Assembly: GCA_910575565.1 (NCBI GenBank)
Contig: CAJTFL010000004.1
Span: 327,948 to 391,947, forward strand
Source of the DNA: Lachnospiraceae bacterium
GTDB taxonomy: Bacteria; Bacillota; Clostridia; Lachnospirales; Lachnospiraceae
Direction of reading: 5' to 3'
Length of the DNA: 64,000 nucleotides
Position numbers and translations under genes: made by a program. The notes below the pieces were generated by a model. The model did not search any database and was not told the origin of the DNA. It worked only from the letters and a program-made list of their open reading frames with translations. Shown here piece after piece: positions 1 to 8,489 of this stretch (position 1 is the stretch's first letter; each line of letters opens with the position of its first letter).

Positions 1-548
1 ATAACTACTATCTCTTTTTTTATGAATTCCTTCCATTTTTCCTTAATCGTTTTTGATACTGCAATTAATTTTGTTGCATTATTGAATAGCTCAAATTTAC
101 TCTTTGGATTTACAAATCTACATTGTAAATCTTCTTCTACAAACTCCCGAATATGCCATACAACCGGAATCTTACACTTAATCGCAGCACGTGCAAGCAT
201 CCCGCAAGTAAGCATATTAATGTGCACAACTTTTATATTATTCTTTTGCAAAAAAATGCTCATCTTTATAACATCTATTTTGCAAAAAATAGGCCTAATG
301 AGATCTTTGATTTTCTCAAACATTGTCATCCTATATTTTTGCGGCAATATCCATATTTCATGCTGTTTAATTATATAATAGTTTACATTCATTTTTTTTA
401 ATTCATATTCAATATCTCCTTTTTTAGGCAGAACAACAATAGGATTATATCTACCATCTTTAATAATATATTTCAATAACCCCAGCAAAGAATGCGAAGC
501 GCCTGAATACAAGTCTGAACATCCATTTTGAATTGCAATATTTTTCAA
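1..548 (-). CDS. Glycosyltransferase family 4, N-terminal part (cut by window edge)
   Basis: The reading frame opens at a TTG (546-548) preceded by a GGGGGTGA Shine-Dalgarno sequence and runs off the left edge after about 182 codons, so the donor-binding C-terminal half is not seen. Early residues show a GT-B N-terminal fold: a glycine/serine-rich loop (SGASHSLLGLL) near residues 16-26, a VVLPKKGD strand-turn near 40, and VVHINMLTCGMLARAA followed by IPVVWHIREF near 118-145, typical of GT4 acceptor domains. It is the last visible gene of the AT-rich polysaccharide operon and would transfer a sugar from a nucleotide donor to the lipid-linked repeat unit at the cytoplasmic face. Acceptor and sugar cannot be told. 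Confidence 0.72.
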   Translation of the reverse strand, partial: MKNIAIQNGCSDLYSGASHSLLGLLKYIIKDGRYNPIVVLPKKGDIEYELKKMNVNYYIIKQHEIWILPQKYRMTMFEKIKDLIRPIFCKIDVIKMSIFLQKNNIKVVHINMLTCGMLARAAIKCKIPVVWHIREFVEEDLQCRFVNPKSKFELFNNATKLIAVSKTIKEKWKEFIKKEIVV

Positions 549-595
549 TTATTCACCCCCAAATAAATTTTTTTACTTTCGTTTTATTATATCGT

Positions 596-1396
596 CTAAC
601 GAGTAATAATGTATTTTATTGCATTTAAAACGCCGCCTTTTTCTCGCATTCTAAGTTTAAAGCGAAAAAAATAATGTACGGGTTTCCCTAATATTTTACC
701 TATCTTAATTCCTACTATTCTGTTTATTTTTTTCTCTATCTTATAACTTTTTTCTTCTTCTGGTTCATACCAAGAGGCATTATAATGATGAATCGAATAT
801 GTATTTTTTGTAATTTTTAATTTCCCCGTATAATAGTTTTTAGGACAAAAATATTCCGGTGGATATATTATGATATTCTTAACTTTTTCAATCGCTCCAC
901 TTCCTTGAAAACCATGTTTATATAAAATCTTTGTGACCCTTGTCACTACTGTTTCAGAATTATTTGTGCCATTCTTTTTCATAAAACTTTGCGTATTATA
1001 ATAATCAATTATTTCTTTATAAATACTCATTTTAGGCATTGCTGCTAATCCAAGTCCTGGAGCTACTACCAATCTTTCTCCTGGCTCACATCCCATAAAC
1101 GCTCCGTTTAAAACCAATTCATCTATCGGCTTTATTATTTCAACATCTGTATCAAAATATAATCCACCATGCTCATATAAGATTTTAAATCTCGCATAAT
1201 CAGAAACAAAAGCCCATTTTTTGGCTTCATAAGCTTCCTTTACATATTCACAACACCCGATATCAAAATTTGTCTCATCCCATCGTTTAATTTCATAGCT
1301 CGGACAATTTTTTTCCCAACTGTCAATGCATTTTACTGCCAATCTTGATAATGGCTTCCCGCCAAACCAACAATAATGTATAATCTTAGGAATCAT
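596..1396 (-). CDS. GT32-type capsular polysaccharide glycosyltransferase
   Basis: A 266-residue protein of the DXD-containing GT32 family (the type named capsular polysaccharide synthesis protein). It starts MIPKIIHYCWFGG, the family hallmark. It has the DYARF helix near residues 66-70 and the metal/donor-binding DTD at residues 82-84 after HGGLYF. Enzymes of this family add a hexose to a lipid-linked intermediate in the cytoplasm. The start is supported by AAAGGGAG six bases upstream and overlaps the end of the polymerase gene by 11 bp, showing translational coupling. It is a paralogue of the gene at 3657-4379, so the repeat unit probably receives two related sugars. Sugar specificity is unknown. 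Confidence 0.85.
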   Translation of the reverse strand: MIPKIIHYCWFGGKPLSRLAVKCIDSWEKNCPSYEIKRWDETNFDIGCCEYVKEAYEAKKWAFVSDYARFKILYEHGGLYFDTDVEIIKPIDELVLNGAFMGCEPGERLVVAPGLGLAAMPKMSIYKEIIDYYNTQSFMKKNGTNNSETVVTRVTKILYKHGFQGSGAIEKVKNIIIYPPEYFCPKNYYTGKLKITKNTYSIHHYNASWYEPEEEKSYKIEKKINRIVGIKIGKILGKPVHYFFRFKLRMREKGGVLNAIKYIITR

Positions 1397-2660
1397 ATTT
1401 TTCTCCCTTTAACATTACCTTCCTTTTATCACTCACAAACGGTAAAGATAAAACATAATACACTAAATATCCATAATTTCCTCTCATTGATGAATTATAT
1501 AATATTAAAACAATTGAACTTAAGGCAATTATGCTACAAACCTGGCATTTCGTCTTATCTACTATAATCCATTGTTTTTTTCTAATTTGAATAAACACGA
1601 TAATAAAAAAGCAAAAATAAAGCGCCATTCCTATTAATCCTAACTCTAAATATATAAAAGAAGATGACATCCAATTATAATGGGTATATGAATACAATTT
1701 ATAAAATTCTGAATACCAGCCAATATTTGTCGCAACCTCACAATTCCCTAGACCTAATCCTGTCAGTATATGTCTTCCAGTTTTTAACAATTCGTTACAC
1801 TGTCCAATAAACGTAAATCGGTTCATGTCCCCTGTACTAGTATATCCTTGTGATGATGTCACATATCTATACATATGAGTAACTGTAAAAAAATCCGGAT
1901 CTAATCTTGGAATAACAATATATAATATACGAATAGATACCAATGCCCCTATTATAAAAACAAAAATTACCAGCACCTTTTTTAATGTAAAGTTAGTTAT
2001 TAATAAAGCAAATACTGTGATCATTGCATATTCAATGTAAAAAATCTTCAATTCAGCGATTGCTGATATAATAAAAGAGCTGGCACTTTTCAACAAAAAT
2101 AACCGGAGTGATTCCTTCTTATTTAAGTAACAAATAATCGAATTTGTTGTGATCACAATTAAAAATATATTAAGTGGTGCATTTACATCTCCACCAATAA
2201 ATCCAAATATGCCACCAATCCAGTCTTGTCTTTTTCCCATTATCAAAAATTCAAACATTACTGTGAAAAAGTTAACCCACGTTAAACGTTCAAATAATTT
2301 TAGCCCGCCTTTTACCCATAAAACACAAGAAAAGAAAAAAACAAAATATCGAAAATTATTTCTAATCGCCCATAACAATAACATAGGTGATTTCAAATTC
2401 AAGAGCGATATTATTAATGCATAGCTAAAAAAAACAAAAACCCAAATAGTTAAAGGCTTTACTAAACCTGTAAAAAGTTTTTTATAATTCCCTTTATAAA
2501 ATAAATTCATCAACAGTAAGATATTTGCCAAATCAATAGTATAAAACAAACTATGGGCAGCCGGTATAAAACTGCTAATCAATCCTACTGAAAAATCAAC
2601 TATAAGGATATATTGAATTAATAATTCGTTTTGTTTTAGCTTTGAAACTTTAAACTTCAT
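1386..2660 (-). CDS. wzy: O-antigen/EPS polymerase, Wzy-like
   Basis: A 424-residue integral membrane protein with about ten hydrophobic segments and a large external loop around residues 250-330 (RYVTSSQGYTSTGDMNRFTF, then LTGLGLGNCE). That layout is the signature of Wzy/O-antigen ligase-like polymerases, and such proteins are recognised more by topology than by motif. It would join lipid-linked repeat units outside the membrane. AAGGAG lies seven bases before the ATG. It sits among the glycosyltransferases of the operon, the usual place. No Wzx flippase is visible, so it should lie further left, beyond the window. Confidence 0.75.
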   Translation of the reverse strand: MKFKVSKLKQNELLIQYILIVDFSVGLISSFIPAAHSLFYTIDLANILLLMNLFYKGNYKKLFTGLVKPLTIWVFVFFSYALIISLLNLKSPMLLLWAIRNNFRYFVFFFSCVLWVKGGLKLFERLTWVNFFTVMFEFLIMGKRQDWIGGIFGFIGGDVNAPLNIFLIVITTNSIICYLNKKESLRLFLLKSASSFIISAIAELKIFYIEYAMITVFALLITNFTLKKVLVIFVFIIGALVSIRILYIVIPRLDPDFFTVTHMYRYVTSSQGYTSTGDMNRFTFIGQCNELLKTGRHILTGLGLGNCEVATNIGWYSEFYKLYSYTHYNWMSSSFIYLELGLIGMALYFCFFIIVFIQIRKKQWIIVDKTKCQVCSIIALSSIVLILYNSSMRGNYGYLVYYVLSLPFVSDKRKVMLKGEKYDS

Positions 2661-2681
2661 TATTAATCTCCTTAACGATAA

Positions 2682-3635
2682 TTAACTTTCATTATCTCCT
2701 AACTTTAAATCGATTACATAGTATAATCGCAAACTAATCAAAAATAAAATTGACTTTAATCTATCATATATAAAAAAGGTATGCTTTATCGGATATTTTT
2801 TATCAATTATATTTGCATACTCTTTTCGATAAAGTTTTCCTCGGCACATAGCCTTCATATATAACATCGCTATATGATTTCTCATCAAAATCAATAATTC
2901 TGAATCTTTCTCGGCAGCAAACAATTGCTCTAACTCTTTGCAGCTATTAATAAGATCTATTCCATTTTTAGTCTTATCTTTTGCCTTTGTTATTGAATTT
3001 CCATGTCTTAAATAATGATAAAAAATCAAATCAGATGCATATATTTTTTTAGCATAATAAACCACTTGAGGTGTCCATAATTCATCCTCATGAAAAATCC
3101 CTTCTTTAAAATATAAGTTATAATTAATCAGGAATTCTTTTTTATAAACGCCAAAGCATACCGGCGCGTATAAGGTTCTTTTTCTAAGTTCGCTTTTTAA
3201 AAATGCGATCCCATCATAAAGCCTATTTTTTTTGCTGGCATAACCATAAATTTTATACTGTTTAGAATCTCTTTCTTCTATAAATCCTGTATATACAATA
3301 TCCGGATATTCTTTTTCTATTACTATTTCTTGTAATTTTTTTAAACAGCCCTGTTCAATGTAATCATCTGAATCTATAAAAAGAATATACTCCCCTAATG
3401 CGACTCTCATTCCAATATTCCGGGTATTCGACAATCCCGTGTTTTTTTCTTTTTTAATAATATGTATAAATTCATATTTTAAATATGATTCGGCTATGTT
3501 TAAAGAACCATCTGTTGAACAATCATCTATAAGCAGCACTTCATAATCCTTGAAATTTTGCTTTACTATACTGTCTATGCATTTATGCAAATACATTTCA
3601 ACATTATATATTGGCACTATAATCGAAAAAAACAT
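2682..3635 (-). CDS. Glycosyltransferase family 2
   Basis: A GT-A type family 2 transferase of about 317 residues. The start FFSIIVPIYNVEMYLHKCIDS, the LLIDDCSTDGS strand and the metal-binding IDSDDYIE (about residues 88-95) are the standard family 2 order. FHEDELW near residue 190 is the probable catalytic-base region. A GTG 15 bases further upstream is possible, but the ATG used here has a better-placed GGTGG. It lies 21 bp from the polymerase gene and just after the GT32 gene. It transfers one sugar of the repeat unit; donor and linkage cannot be predicted. Confidence 0.85.
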   Translation of the reverse strand: MFFSIIVPIYNVEMYLHKCIDSIVKQNFKDYEVLLIDDCSTDGSLNIAESYLKYEFIHIIKKEKNTGLSNTRNIGMRVALGEYILFIDSDDYIEQGCLKKLQEIVIEKEYPDIVYTGFIEERDSKQYKIYGYASKKNRLYDGIAFLKSELRKRTLYAPVCFGVYKKEFLINYNLYFKEGIFHEDELWTPQVVYYAKKIYASDLIFYHYLRHGNSITKAKDKTKNGIDLINSCKELEQLFAAEKDSELLILMRNHIAMLYMKAMCRGKLYRKEYANIIDKKYPIKHTFFIYDRLKSILFLISLRLYYVIDLKLGDNES

Positions 3636-3656
3636 ATTATCTTTAACCACCTTTTA

Positions 3657-4379
3657 TCATCTTTTTAATTTTCTCTTTATACAATTTCTTGTTGATTCTC
3701 CAATAACTCTTGTAAAAAATGCAATTAGCTTATCCTTAGATTTTTCTTTTTTATCCTTCCAAGTCCCCGCATATCTATGAATGGAAATAGTATTGTCCGT
3801 AATTTTTTCTTTATAGGTATAACAATTAATTGGAGAAAAATATTCAACTGGATACACCCTGCATTTATCCAAATTTTGTATCGTATCCTCTACGTATTCA
3901 TATCCATATTTATTCGATAAAAGTTCATATACTCTTTGAGAGTTAGGTTTTTTATTTATTTCTCCATTTACAACAAAATGTTCCCCATCATAACTTTCCA
4001 TTATATCTTTTACAAATTTTGATTTTTTTTCCGCTCCAAATGTTGCCGTACATAATGAATATTTACTTTCAACACCAATAAATGCAATATTATTTAAAAC
4101 AGAATCAAATGATTTAACGACTTCCACATCTGTATCTAAATAAATGCCGCCATAATTATATAATGCATATAGCCTTGCATAATCTGACACAAATGCCCAT
4201 TTATGAGCATCATACGCTTCTTTAACATATTCATTAATTTTTACATTAAAATTAGATTCATTCCATTCTTTTATTTCATAATCAGGATTAAATCTTTTCC
4301 ATTTATGAATATAATTTATAACATCTTGTGGCTTTTCTTTCTCACCAAACCAACAGTAATGAATTACCTTAGGTATCAT
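3657..4379 (-). CDS. GT32-type capsular polysaccharide glycosyltransferase (second copy)
   Basis: A 240-residue GT32 protein beginning MIPKVIHYCWFGEKEKP, with DYARLYALY and the donor/metal-binding DTDVEVV near residues 80-90. It is clearly paralogous to the gene at 596-1396 but diverged, so the two probably act at different steps. The start codon overlaps the stop of the PssE-like gene by four bases (ATGA), strong evidence of one transcript. It would act in the cytoplasm on the undecaprenyl-linked chain. Confidence 0.85.
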   Translation of the reverse strand: MIPKVIHYCWFGEKEKPQDVINYIHKWKRFNPDYEIKEWNESNFNVKINEYVKEAYDAHKWAFVSDYARLYALYNYGGIYLDTDVEVVKSFDSVLNNIAFIGVESKYSLCTATFGAEKKSKFVKDIMESYDGEHFVVNGEINKKPNSQRVYELLSNKYGYEYVEDTIQNLDKCRVYPVEYFSPINCYTYKEKITDNTISIHRYAGTWKDKKEKSKDKLIAFFTRVIGESTRNCIKRKLKR

Positions 4380-4882
4380 TTTATCCCCTCAAACAGGTTT
4401 TCTACAATTTGTTCAAATTGTTTACAGAAAATATCGTTATTGTTTTCAAATTTTGCCCTCATGTGTGACACAATATCGCTATAATTTTTAATAACCTCCC
4501 CAATCTTCTCCACATTTTCCACCACAATTATATTTCCCATCCGACTGGCAACTGCATGGCTAAAATTCACTTGATGATCATTAATATGCTCTCCAAATTT
4601 AAACTTTCTAGGTATCACAACTGGAATTTTTCCAATCTTTACCGGCATAAGAAAACTTGACGGCCCTCCATGAGTTATAATAATTCTTGCATCCAAAACA
4701 TATTTTTCCATTTCTGTATACGTAAAAAGTTTCTGATATATACAGTGTTCAGGTTTGTATGTACAAAATCCGCTCTGAACTATTACTTCCTCTGTTATAA
4801 CTCCATTCTCCACCAACTTATCTATCTGTTCTAATAGCCTATTGAAAGGCTGCTCATGCGTGCCTACCGTAACGAAAATCAT
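4376..4882 (-). CDS. PssE/ALG13-like glycosyltransferase catalytic subunit
   Basis: A 168-residue protein starting MIFVTVGTHEQPFNRLLEQID, which matches the ALG13/PssE/Cps14G half of split GT28 transferases. It has the GG-containing donor loop ITHGGPSSFLMPVKIGKIPVVIPR near residues 92-115 and a following HINDHQ. In this family PssE binds the UDP-sugar while PssD (the next upstream gene) anchors it to the membrane. In streptococcal capsule loci such pairs add the second sugar as a beta-1,4 linkage. The two genes are adjacent in the expected order. The exact donor (UDP-Gal, UDP-GlcNAc or UDP-GlcA) cannot be read from sequence. Confidence 0.85.
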   Translation of the reverse strand: MIFVTVGTHEQPFNRLLEQIDKLVENGVITEEVIVQSGFCTYKPEHCIYQKLFTYTEMEKYVLDARIIITHGGPSSFLMPVKIGKIPVVIPRKFKFGEHINDHQVNFSHAVASRMGNIIVVENVEKIGEVIKNYSDIVSHMRAKFENNNDIFCKQFEQIVENLFEGIK

Positions 4883-4899
4883 TCCCCATCCCTCTGTTT

Positions 4900-5349
4900 T
4901 TAAAAAATACTACCCAAATTGATTGCCTTTGGATATACCTTTTTCATTTCTTCCCACTCTACAATAAACTTATCTGTGATCGGATAGACTATTTTTCCAG
5001 TCATCGTAGGCTTATTTATCCGGTCAAAAACTTCTACATAAATTGTCTTACTTCCTAACAATTTTCCAATATAAAAAAACGGAACAGCCACCGCCGCCCC
5101 TGAAGAAATAATCAAATCCGGCTTTTCTTTTCTCAATACTTTCCATGCTAATTTCGTATTAACAATAAGCGCTTTTAAGCTACGATTTGTGGGATAATAG
5201 CAAGGATACATTTTTTCACCTTCAAGCACACTTCTAGCATCTTCTTTATCGAACGTTACCCAAAACCTATCCTTATCTTTCCAAAACGGCTTAAGCATAT
5301 ATAAATGTGTTAAATGTCCTCCAGATGATCCAACTAAACAAATTTTCAT
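4900..5349 (-). CDS. PssD/ALG14-like membrane-anchoring transferase subunit
   Basis: A 149-residue protein MKICLVGSSGGHLTHLYML, the ALG14/PssD/Cps14F signature (SSGGH near residues 8-12), with a hydrophobic segment around AVAVPFFYIGKLLG and YVEVFDRINKPT, a family-typical stretch. It recruits the catalytic PssE-like partner encoded just downstream. The ATG at 5349 is preferred because AAGGCGGG sits at the right distance. In-frame TTG and ATG codons upstream have no usable ribosome site. It is the first sugar-transferring gene of the operon after the recombinase-like gene. Confidence 0.85.
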   Translation of the reverse strand: MKICLVGSSGGHLTHLYMLKPFWKDKDRFWVTFDKEDARSVLEGEKMYPCYYPTNRSLKALIVNTKLAWKVLRKEKPDLIISSGAAVAVPFFYIGKLLGSKTIYVEVFDRINKPTMTGKIVYPITDKFIVEWEEMKKVYPKAINLGSIF

Positions 5350-5420
5350 CCTTCCCGCCTTCATCCTTATAAAAATCAATAATGTTTGCCCATTAAAATG
5401 TAATCCTTATTTATTCTCGC

Positions 5421-6284
5421 CTACCCTCTCTCCCTAACCATCTCTTCCCCATACCTCCCCAAACTCTTCTTCAAATCCTTCGGCGTACATTCCTTTTCTA
5501 TCCCCGCCAGCACCCGGTATTTGTCAAATATATTCGTTACCATTTTCATTGAAAGCGGCTTCCCCAGCTTAGACAGAAACATCCTCCCGTCATACAGTCC
5601 TCCATGCTCAAAATACCCATGCTCTTCTATCCATTGCCACATCTGCCGCTGCAAATCCCTGGAATACAGATAAACCGCACAATTCCTTTCTCTTTTTCTC
5701 CGTATCGTCAAAACCGCCGTTTTCCGGTTATAGTCGTTTACTTCCATCCGCAAAAGCTCACTGATCTCAACCCTGTGGTAAAAAAGCAGTTTCATCATCA
5801 CCTGATCCCTCAGGCATACGCGTTTACGGAAATCGCTGTCCAGCCCCGCATACTCCCGGTCAATGGCCTGGAAAAACGCATCCACTTCCCTTTTCGTCAG
5901 CAGGGTATCCACCGAAGCTTCCTTGGGCTGCTCGGGCAGAGCCAGCTCCCGGAACCCTTCTATCGCCCCTTCTCCCTTCAGATAGGATAAGAAGTACCCA
6001 AACACAAGGTATTTCCGGCAAACCGTAGAAAAACGGCGCTCTTTTTCCCTGGAAAGGTACTGCAGATATTCCTCCATTTTGCCTTCCAGATATTGTGGTG
6101 GAGCGCTAATGACTCTTTTCCTGCCATCTTCCTTATTTCCTTCCCTATCCATCTCCAGCCAGCGGAAAAACAATTCCAGATCCAACTTATAGGCCTTGGC
6201 GGTGCGTTCATCCAGCCCCCGGCTGGCTGACTGGGAATCAATAAATCCTTCGATTAAATTTTGCAAAGTTAAATCCGGAACCAT
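5421..6284 (-). CDS. Tyrosine-recombinase homologue with no catalytic residues
   Basis: A 287-residue protein with the two-domain layout of XerC/XerD-type recombinases: an N-terminal SAM-like domain (about 1-110, with DERTAKAYKLDLELFFRWLE) and a catalytic-domain fold (about 130-287). The box I region reads FYHRVEISELLRMEV, so the catalytic Arg position aligned with XerD GLRVSEL holds Glu. The box II region reads CTPKDLKKSLGRYG, where His-x-x-Arg has become Lys-x-x-Lys. The protein ends 11 residues later, without the His/Trp and the Tyr nucleophile. The frame is open and GGGAG lies six bases before the ATG at 6284, so it looks like a maintained pseudoenzyme rather than debris. It is the first gene of the polysaccharide operon, 186 bp inside the left repeat of the putative invertible segment. 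A DNA-binding regulatory role is inference. Confidence 0.72.
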   Translation of the reverse strand: MVPDLTLQNLIEGFIDSQSASRGLDERTAKAYKLDLELFFRWLEMDREGNKEDGRKRVISAPPQYLEGKMEEYLQYLSREKERRFSTVCRKYLVFGYFLSYLKGEGAIEGFRELALPEQPKEASVDTLLTKREVDAFFQAIDREYAGLDSDFRKRVCLRDQVMMKLLFYHRVEISELLRMEVNDYNRKTAVLTIRRKRERNCAVYLYSRDLQRQMWQWIEEHGYFEHGGLYDGRMFLSKLGKPLSMKMVTNIFDKYRVLAGIEKECTPKDLKKSLGRYGEEMVRERG

Positions 6285-6415
6285 TTGTTTCTCCCATTCT
6301 TCAAACCAGAGCTGCCCTGGCATTCCCCTACGCAAGCCAGTGATAGCTCAAAGATGAATACAGTAACACTTGCCGCAAAGCTACCCCGGGAAAGCCGTAA
6401 AACCAAATATTTTAT

Positions 6416-6434
6416 AAATAACACATTGTTATTT
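6416..6434. promoter_or_regulatory. 19-bp palindrome in the leader of the polysaccharide operon
   Basis: AAATAACA-CAT-TGTTATTT is a perfect 8-bp inverted repeat with a 3-bp centre, lying between the left inverted repeat (6470) and the first gene (6284). On the minus strand a TATAAA-like hexamer follows it immediately, so it would overlap the spacer of a possible promoter; the matching -35 is poor. It may be an operator. The promoter claim is weak. Confidence 0.35.
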
Positions 6435-6469
6435 GTAGTTAATAGGGAATAAAAATTTTGATGCGACCA

Positions 6470-6497
6470 TTTTCGCAGATTTCGCAAGTCTGCGAAA
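6470..6497. repeat. Left copy of perfect 28-bp inverted repeat (putative recombinase site)
   Basis: This 28-bp sequence recurs in reverse complement at 8121-8148 without a mismatch. It is organised as TTTCGCAGA, a 9-bp centre TTTCGCAAG, and TCTGCGAAA, so the outer arms form a dyad, like the core site of a tyrosine recombinase (two arms around a short overlap). Together the two copies bracket one recombinase gene. Confidence 0.85.
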
Positions 6498-6586
6498 AAT
6501 ATCAAGAATACCAAGTAAATTCAGGATTTTCCCGTTACCTGGTTATAGATTTGACCACAAATCTGACCATGAATTCCAATCTAAAC

Positions 6587-6665
6587 CTTACGATAAATCT
6601 ACTCATAAACGAACTACTAAATCCAGCCATAAACAAACGACTAAATCCAGCCATAAACGAACGAT
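6587..6665. repeat. Short AT-rich tandem repeat inside the putative invertible segment
   Basis: Three imperfect copies of a ~24-bp unit of the form ACTAAATCCAGCCATAAAC plus AAACG lie just past the end of the recombinase gene. The last two are almost identical. It could be an accessory (arm-type) binding region or simple slippage. Apart from this array, no gene is supported between 6498 and 6686. Confidence 0.6.
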
Positions 6666-6685
6666 AATCCCAACCAAATTTAATC

Positions 6686-7906
6686 CTAAAACAATCCTTC
6701 CCCTGCTCCCCTTTCCTGCCCCCGGATTTGTCCGTAAAACCGAGACAGGCTCTCCAAGCACCGCCGCTTGCTGTCCATGGAAGGGTGCACATACCGGTTC
6801 AGGGATATCTGCACATCCGAATGTCCCAGGATCTGGCTGAGGCTTTTAATATCCGCCCCGCCCTCGATGCAGTTTGTGGCAAAGGTATGACGCAAAATAT
6901 GGAAATTTTTATGTTTTAGCCCTGCTTTTTTCAAAAGGCGCTTAAAGTGGTTCTGCAGCGTCCTTGGCTCCATCGGTTTATCCTTACCAAAAACATATTC
7001 CCCATCATGGCGAATTTCTGCGATTAAGCCTGAAATCATGGAAGACAAGGGAATCTCACGCCGGGAATACTCGCTTTTTGGCGTAGTTTCCAATAAAGCG
7101 GTCTTCATCTTGCCTCCTTCTGTGGAAAGCCGCTGTACTGTTCGGCTTACAAAAATCACTCCATGCTCAACGTCTATGTCTTCCCATTTCAGGGCACACA
7201 GCTCCCCCAGCCTCAGCCCAGTATAAAGACACAGTACCGCCGCGGCCTTAGCTTTGTCAGTTTTTTGGCATAAGACAGACAGCAGGCCTGCCTGCTCCTT
7301 ACGGGTCAGCACCTCCACTGGCTTGTTTTTCCGGCGGAAAACTGGCCTGTCCCATGCTGGCATCACAACATGGTACTGCCGGGAGGCGAATTTAAAGATC
7401 TGGTTCAGCACACAGCAGATGCTTTTCTGGATACTTTCCGACAGACCTCCGGAAAGCTTTCCCCAGTCCAAGGCATTGCCGATGACGGATACCCCTACAT
7501 CTCGGAGCAGGGGCTCCAAATGGATGCGGCAAACCAGGCTGTACTTCACGTAAGTAGACTGCTTCCTTGTCTGCTTTACCGCTTCAAGCCACCTGGCCGC
7601 CAGCTCGGAAAACTTAAAGGTCTCCGGCTGCATCGGGCATTGGGTACAGTCGTCATTGGAAGGCACAGTCTTTCCCGGTACTTCTTCTGATGCTTCCCTT
7701 GGCGCTTCCCTGAAGTTTCCACCGGAATCTCCCTGGCAATTCAGCAGGGAGATTTTTTTCATGGTCAGCTTTTCCTTGGCTGCCTCGTATGTCCGGCCAT
7801 ACACCGAGCGGTACAGCTTCCTCCCCTTTTCCTTGCTATACGTCAGATACCGCCCTTCCCAGCGCCCGTCCTTCCGTTTCCTAATGTTTTCCCCATGCCT
7901 TGCCAT
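6686..7906 (-). CDS. Tyrosine recombinase / integrase, intact
   Basis: A 406-residue integrase of the Tn916/lambda-like class. The N-terminus (MARHGENIRKRKDGRWEGRY) is an AP2-like arm-binding domain. A core-binding domain follows (KFSELAARWLEAVKQTRK). The catalytic domain keeps all boxes: TGLRLGELCALKW (Arg), HILRHTFATNC (His-x-x-Arg), LGHSDVQIS (His) and LNRYVHP (Tyr nucleophile). The start at 7906 has GGGGAACTTGTC before it; the longer frame to 8038 lacks a ribosome site. It is the only gene between two perfect 28-bp inverted repeats, so it probably acts on those repeats. An integrative-element origin is the alternative, but no excisionase, relaxase or element body is present. Confidence 0.88.
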   Translation of the reverse strand: MARHGENIRKRKDGRWEGRYLTYSKEKGRKLYRSVYGRTYEAAKEKLTMKKISLLNCQGDSGGNFREAPREASEEVPGKTVPSNDDCTQCPMQPETFKFSELAARWLEAVKQTRKQSTYVKYSLVCRIHLEPLLRDVGVSVIGNALDWGKLSGGLSESIQKSICCVLNQIFKFASRQYHVVMPAWDRPVFRRKNKPVEVLTRKEQAGLLSVLCQKTDKAKAAAVLCLYTGLRLGELCALKWEDIDVEHGVIFVSRTVQRLSTEGGKMKTALLETTPKSEYSRREIPLSSMISGLIAEIRHDGEYVFGKDKPMEPRTLQNHFKRLLKKAGLKHKNFHILRHTFATNCIEGGADIKSLSQILGHSDVQISLNRYVHPSMDSKRRCLESLSRFYGQIRGQERGAGEGLF

Positions 7907-8120
7907 GACAAGTTCCCCTTCCCTTTCCCTGGATTTTGACCACAAACCTGACCCCAAACGGGATGGATTTTCCCACTTTTTCCCGCCCCTGCCCCATCTT
8001 TCCAAAAAAACCGAAAAAAATAAGTAGCAATTCTTCAAGATATGTGGTAGAATTACGTCGATGTTATCATAATTGGAAGAAAAAGTGGTTCTTTAGAAGG
8101 AAGAAACTTCTTATTTTTTC

Positions 8121-8148
8121 TTTCGCAGACTTGCGAAATCTGCGAAAA
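8121..8148. repeat. Right copy of perfect 28-bp inverted repeat
   Basis: Exact reverse complement of 6470-6497; the repeat-to-repeat interval is 1,623 bp. A lone half-site TCTGCGAAA occurs at 8283-8291, and a separate 12-bp inverted pair (CCGTAAAACCAA at 6395-6406 and its complement at 8314-8325) flanks the segment further out. From 8149 to 8489 nothing else is recognised. Confidence 0.85.
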
Positions 8149-8489
8149 AGGCATTGCAAAACCATCAAAGCAACTTACGGATTTGATGATTTTACGACGC
8201 CTTTATTTTGTGTACTGTAAACTAATACAGCATTGCATTAATTCTCTAGTAAATCCCACTTGCTGCCCGCGCCATTTGCACATCTGCGAAACTCACCATA
8301 GCACCGCTACGCCTTGGTTTTACGGTGATAAGGAAGTATTTACAACAACTTATCATTAACGCTGACAAACAGGGTGCATATAGGTAGGTATGACAGATTA
8401 TGTTGTACCTACTTATTTTTTGTTGCAGTTTTTATTTATTTCAGCTAAAATCAATACACAAGATTGTTAGAGAGTGGGTGAGTGAAATT

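Noticed and set aside
6458..6667. 69-residue plus-strand frame with NPAIN repeats
   Set aside because: It is translation of the inverted repeat and tandem repeat; no ribosome site.
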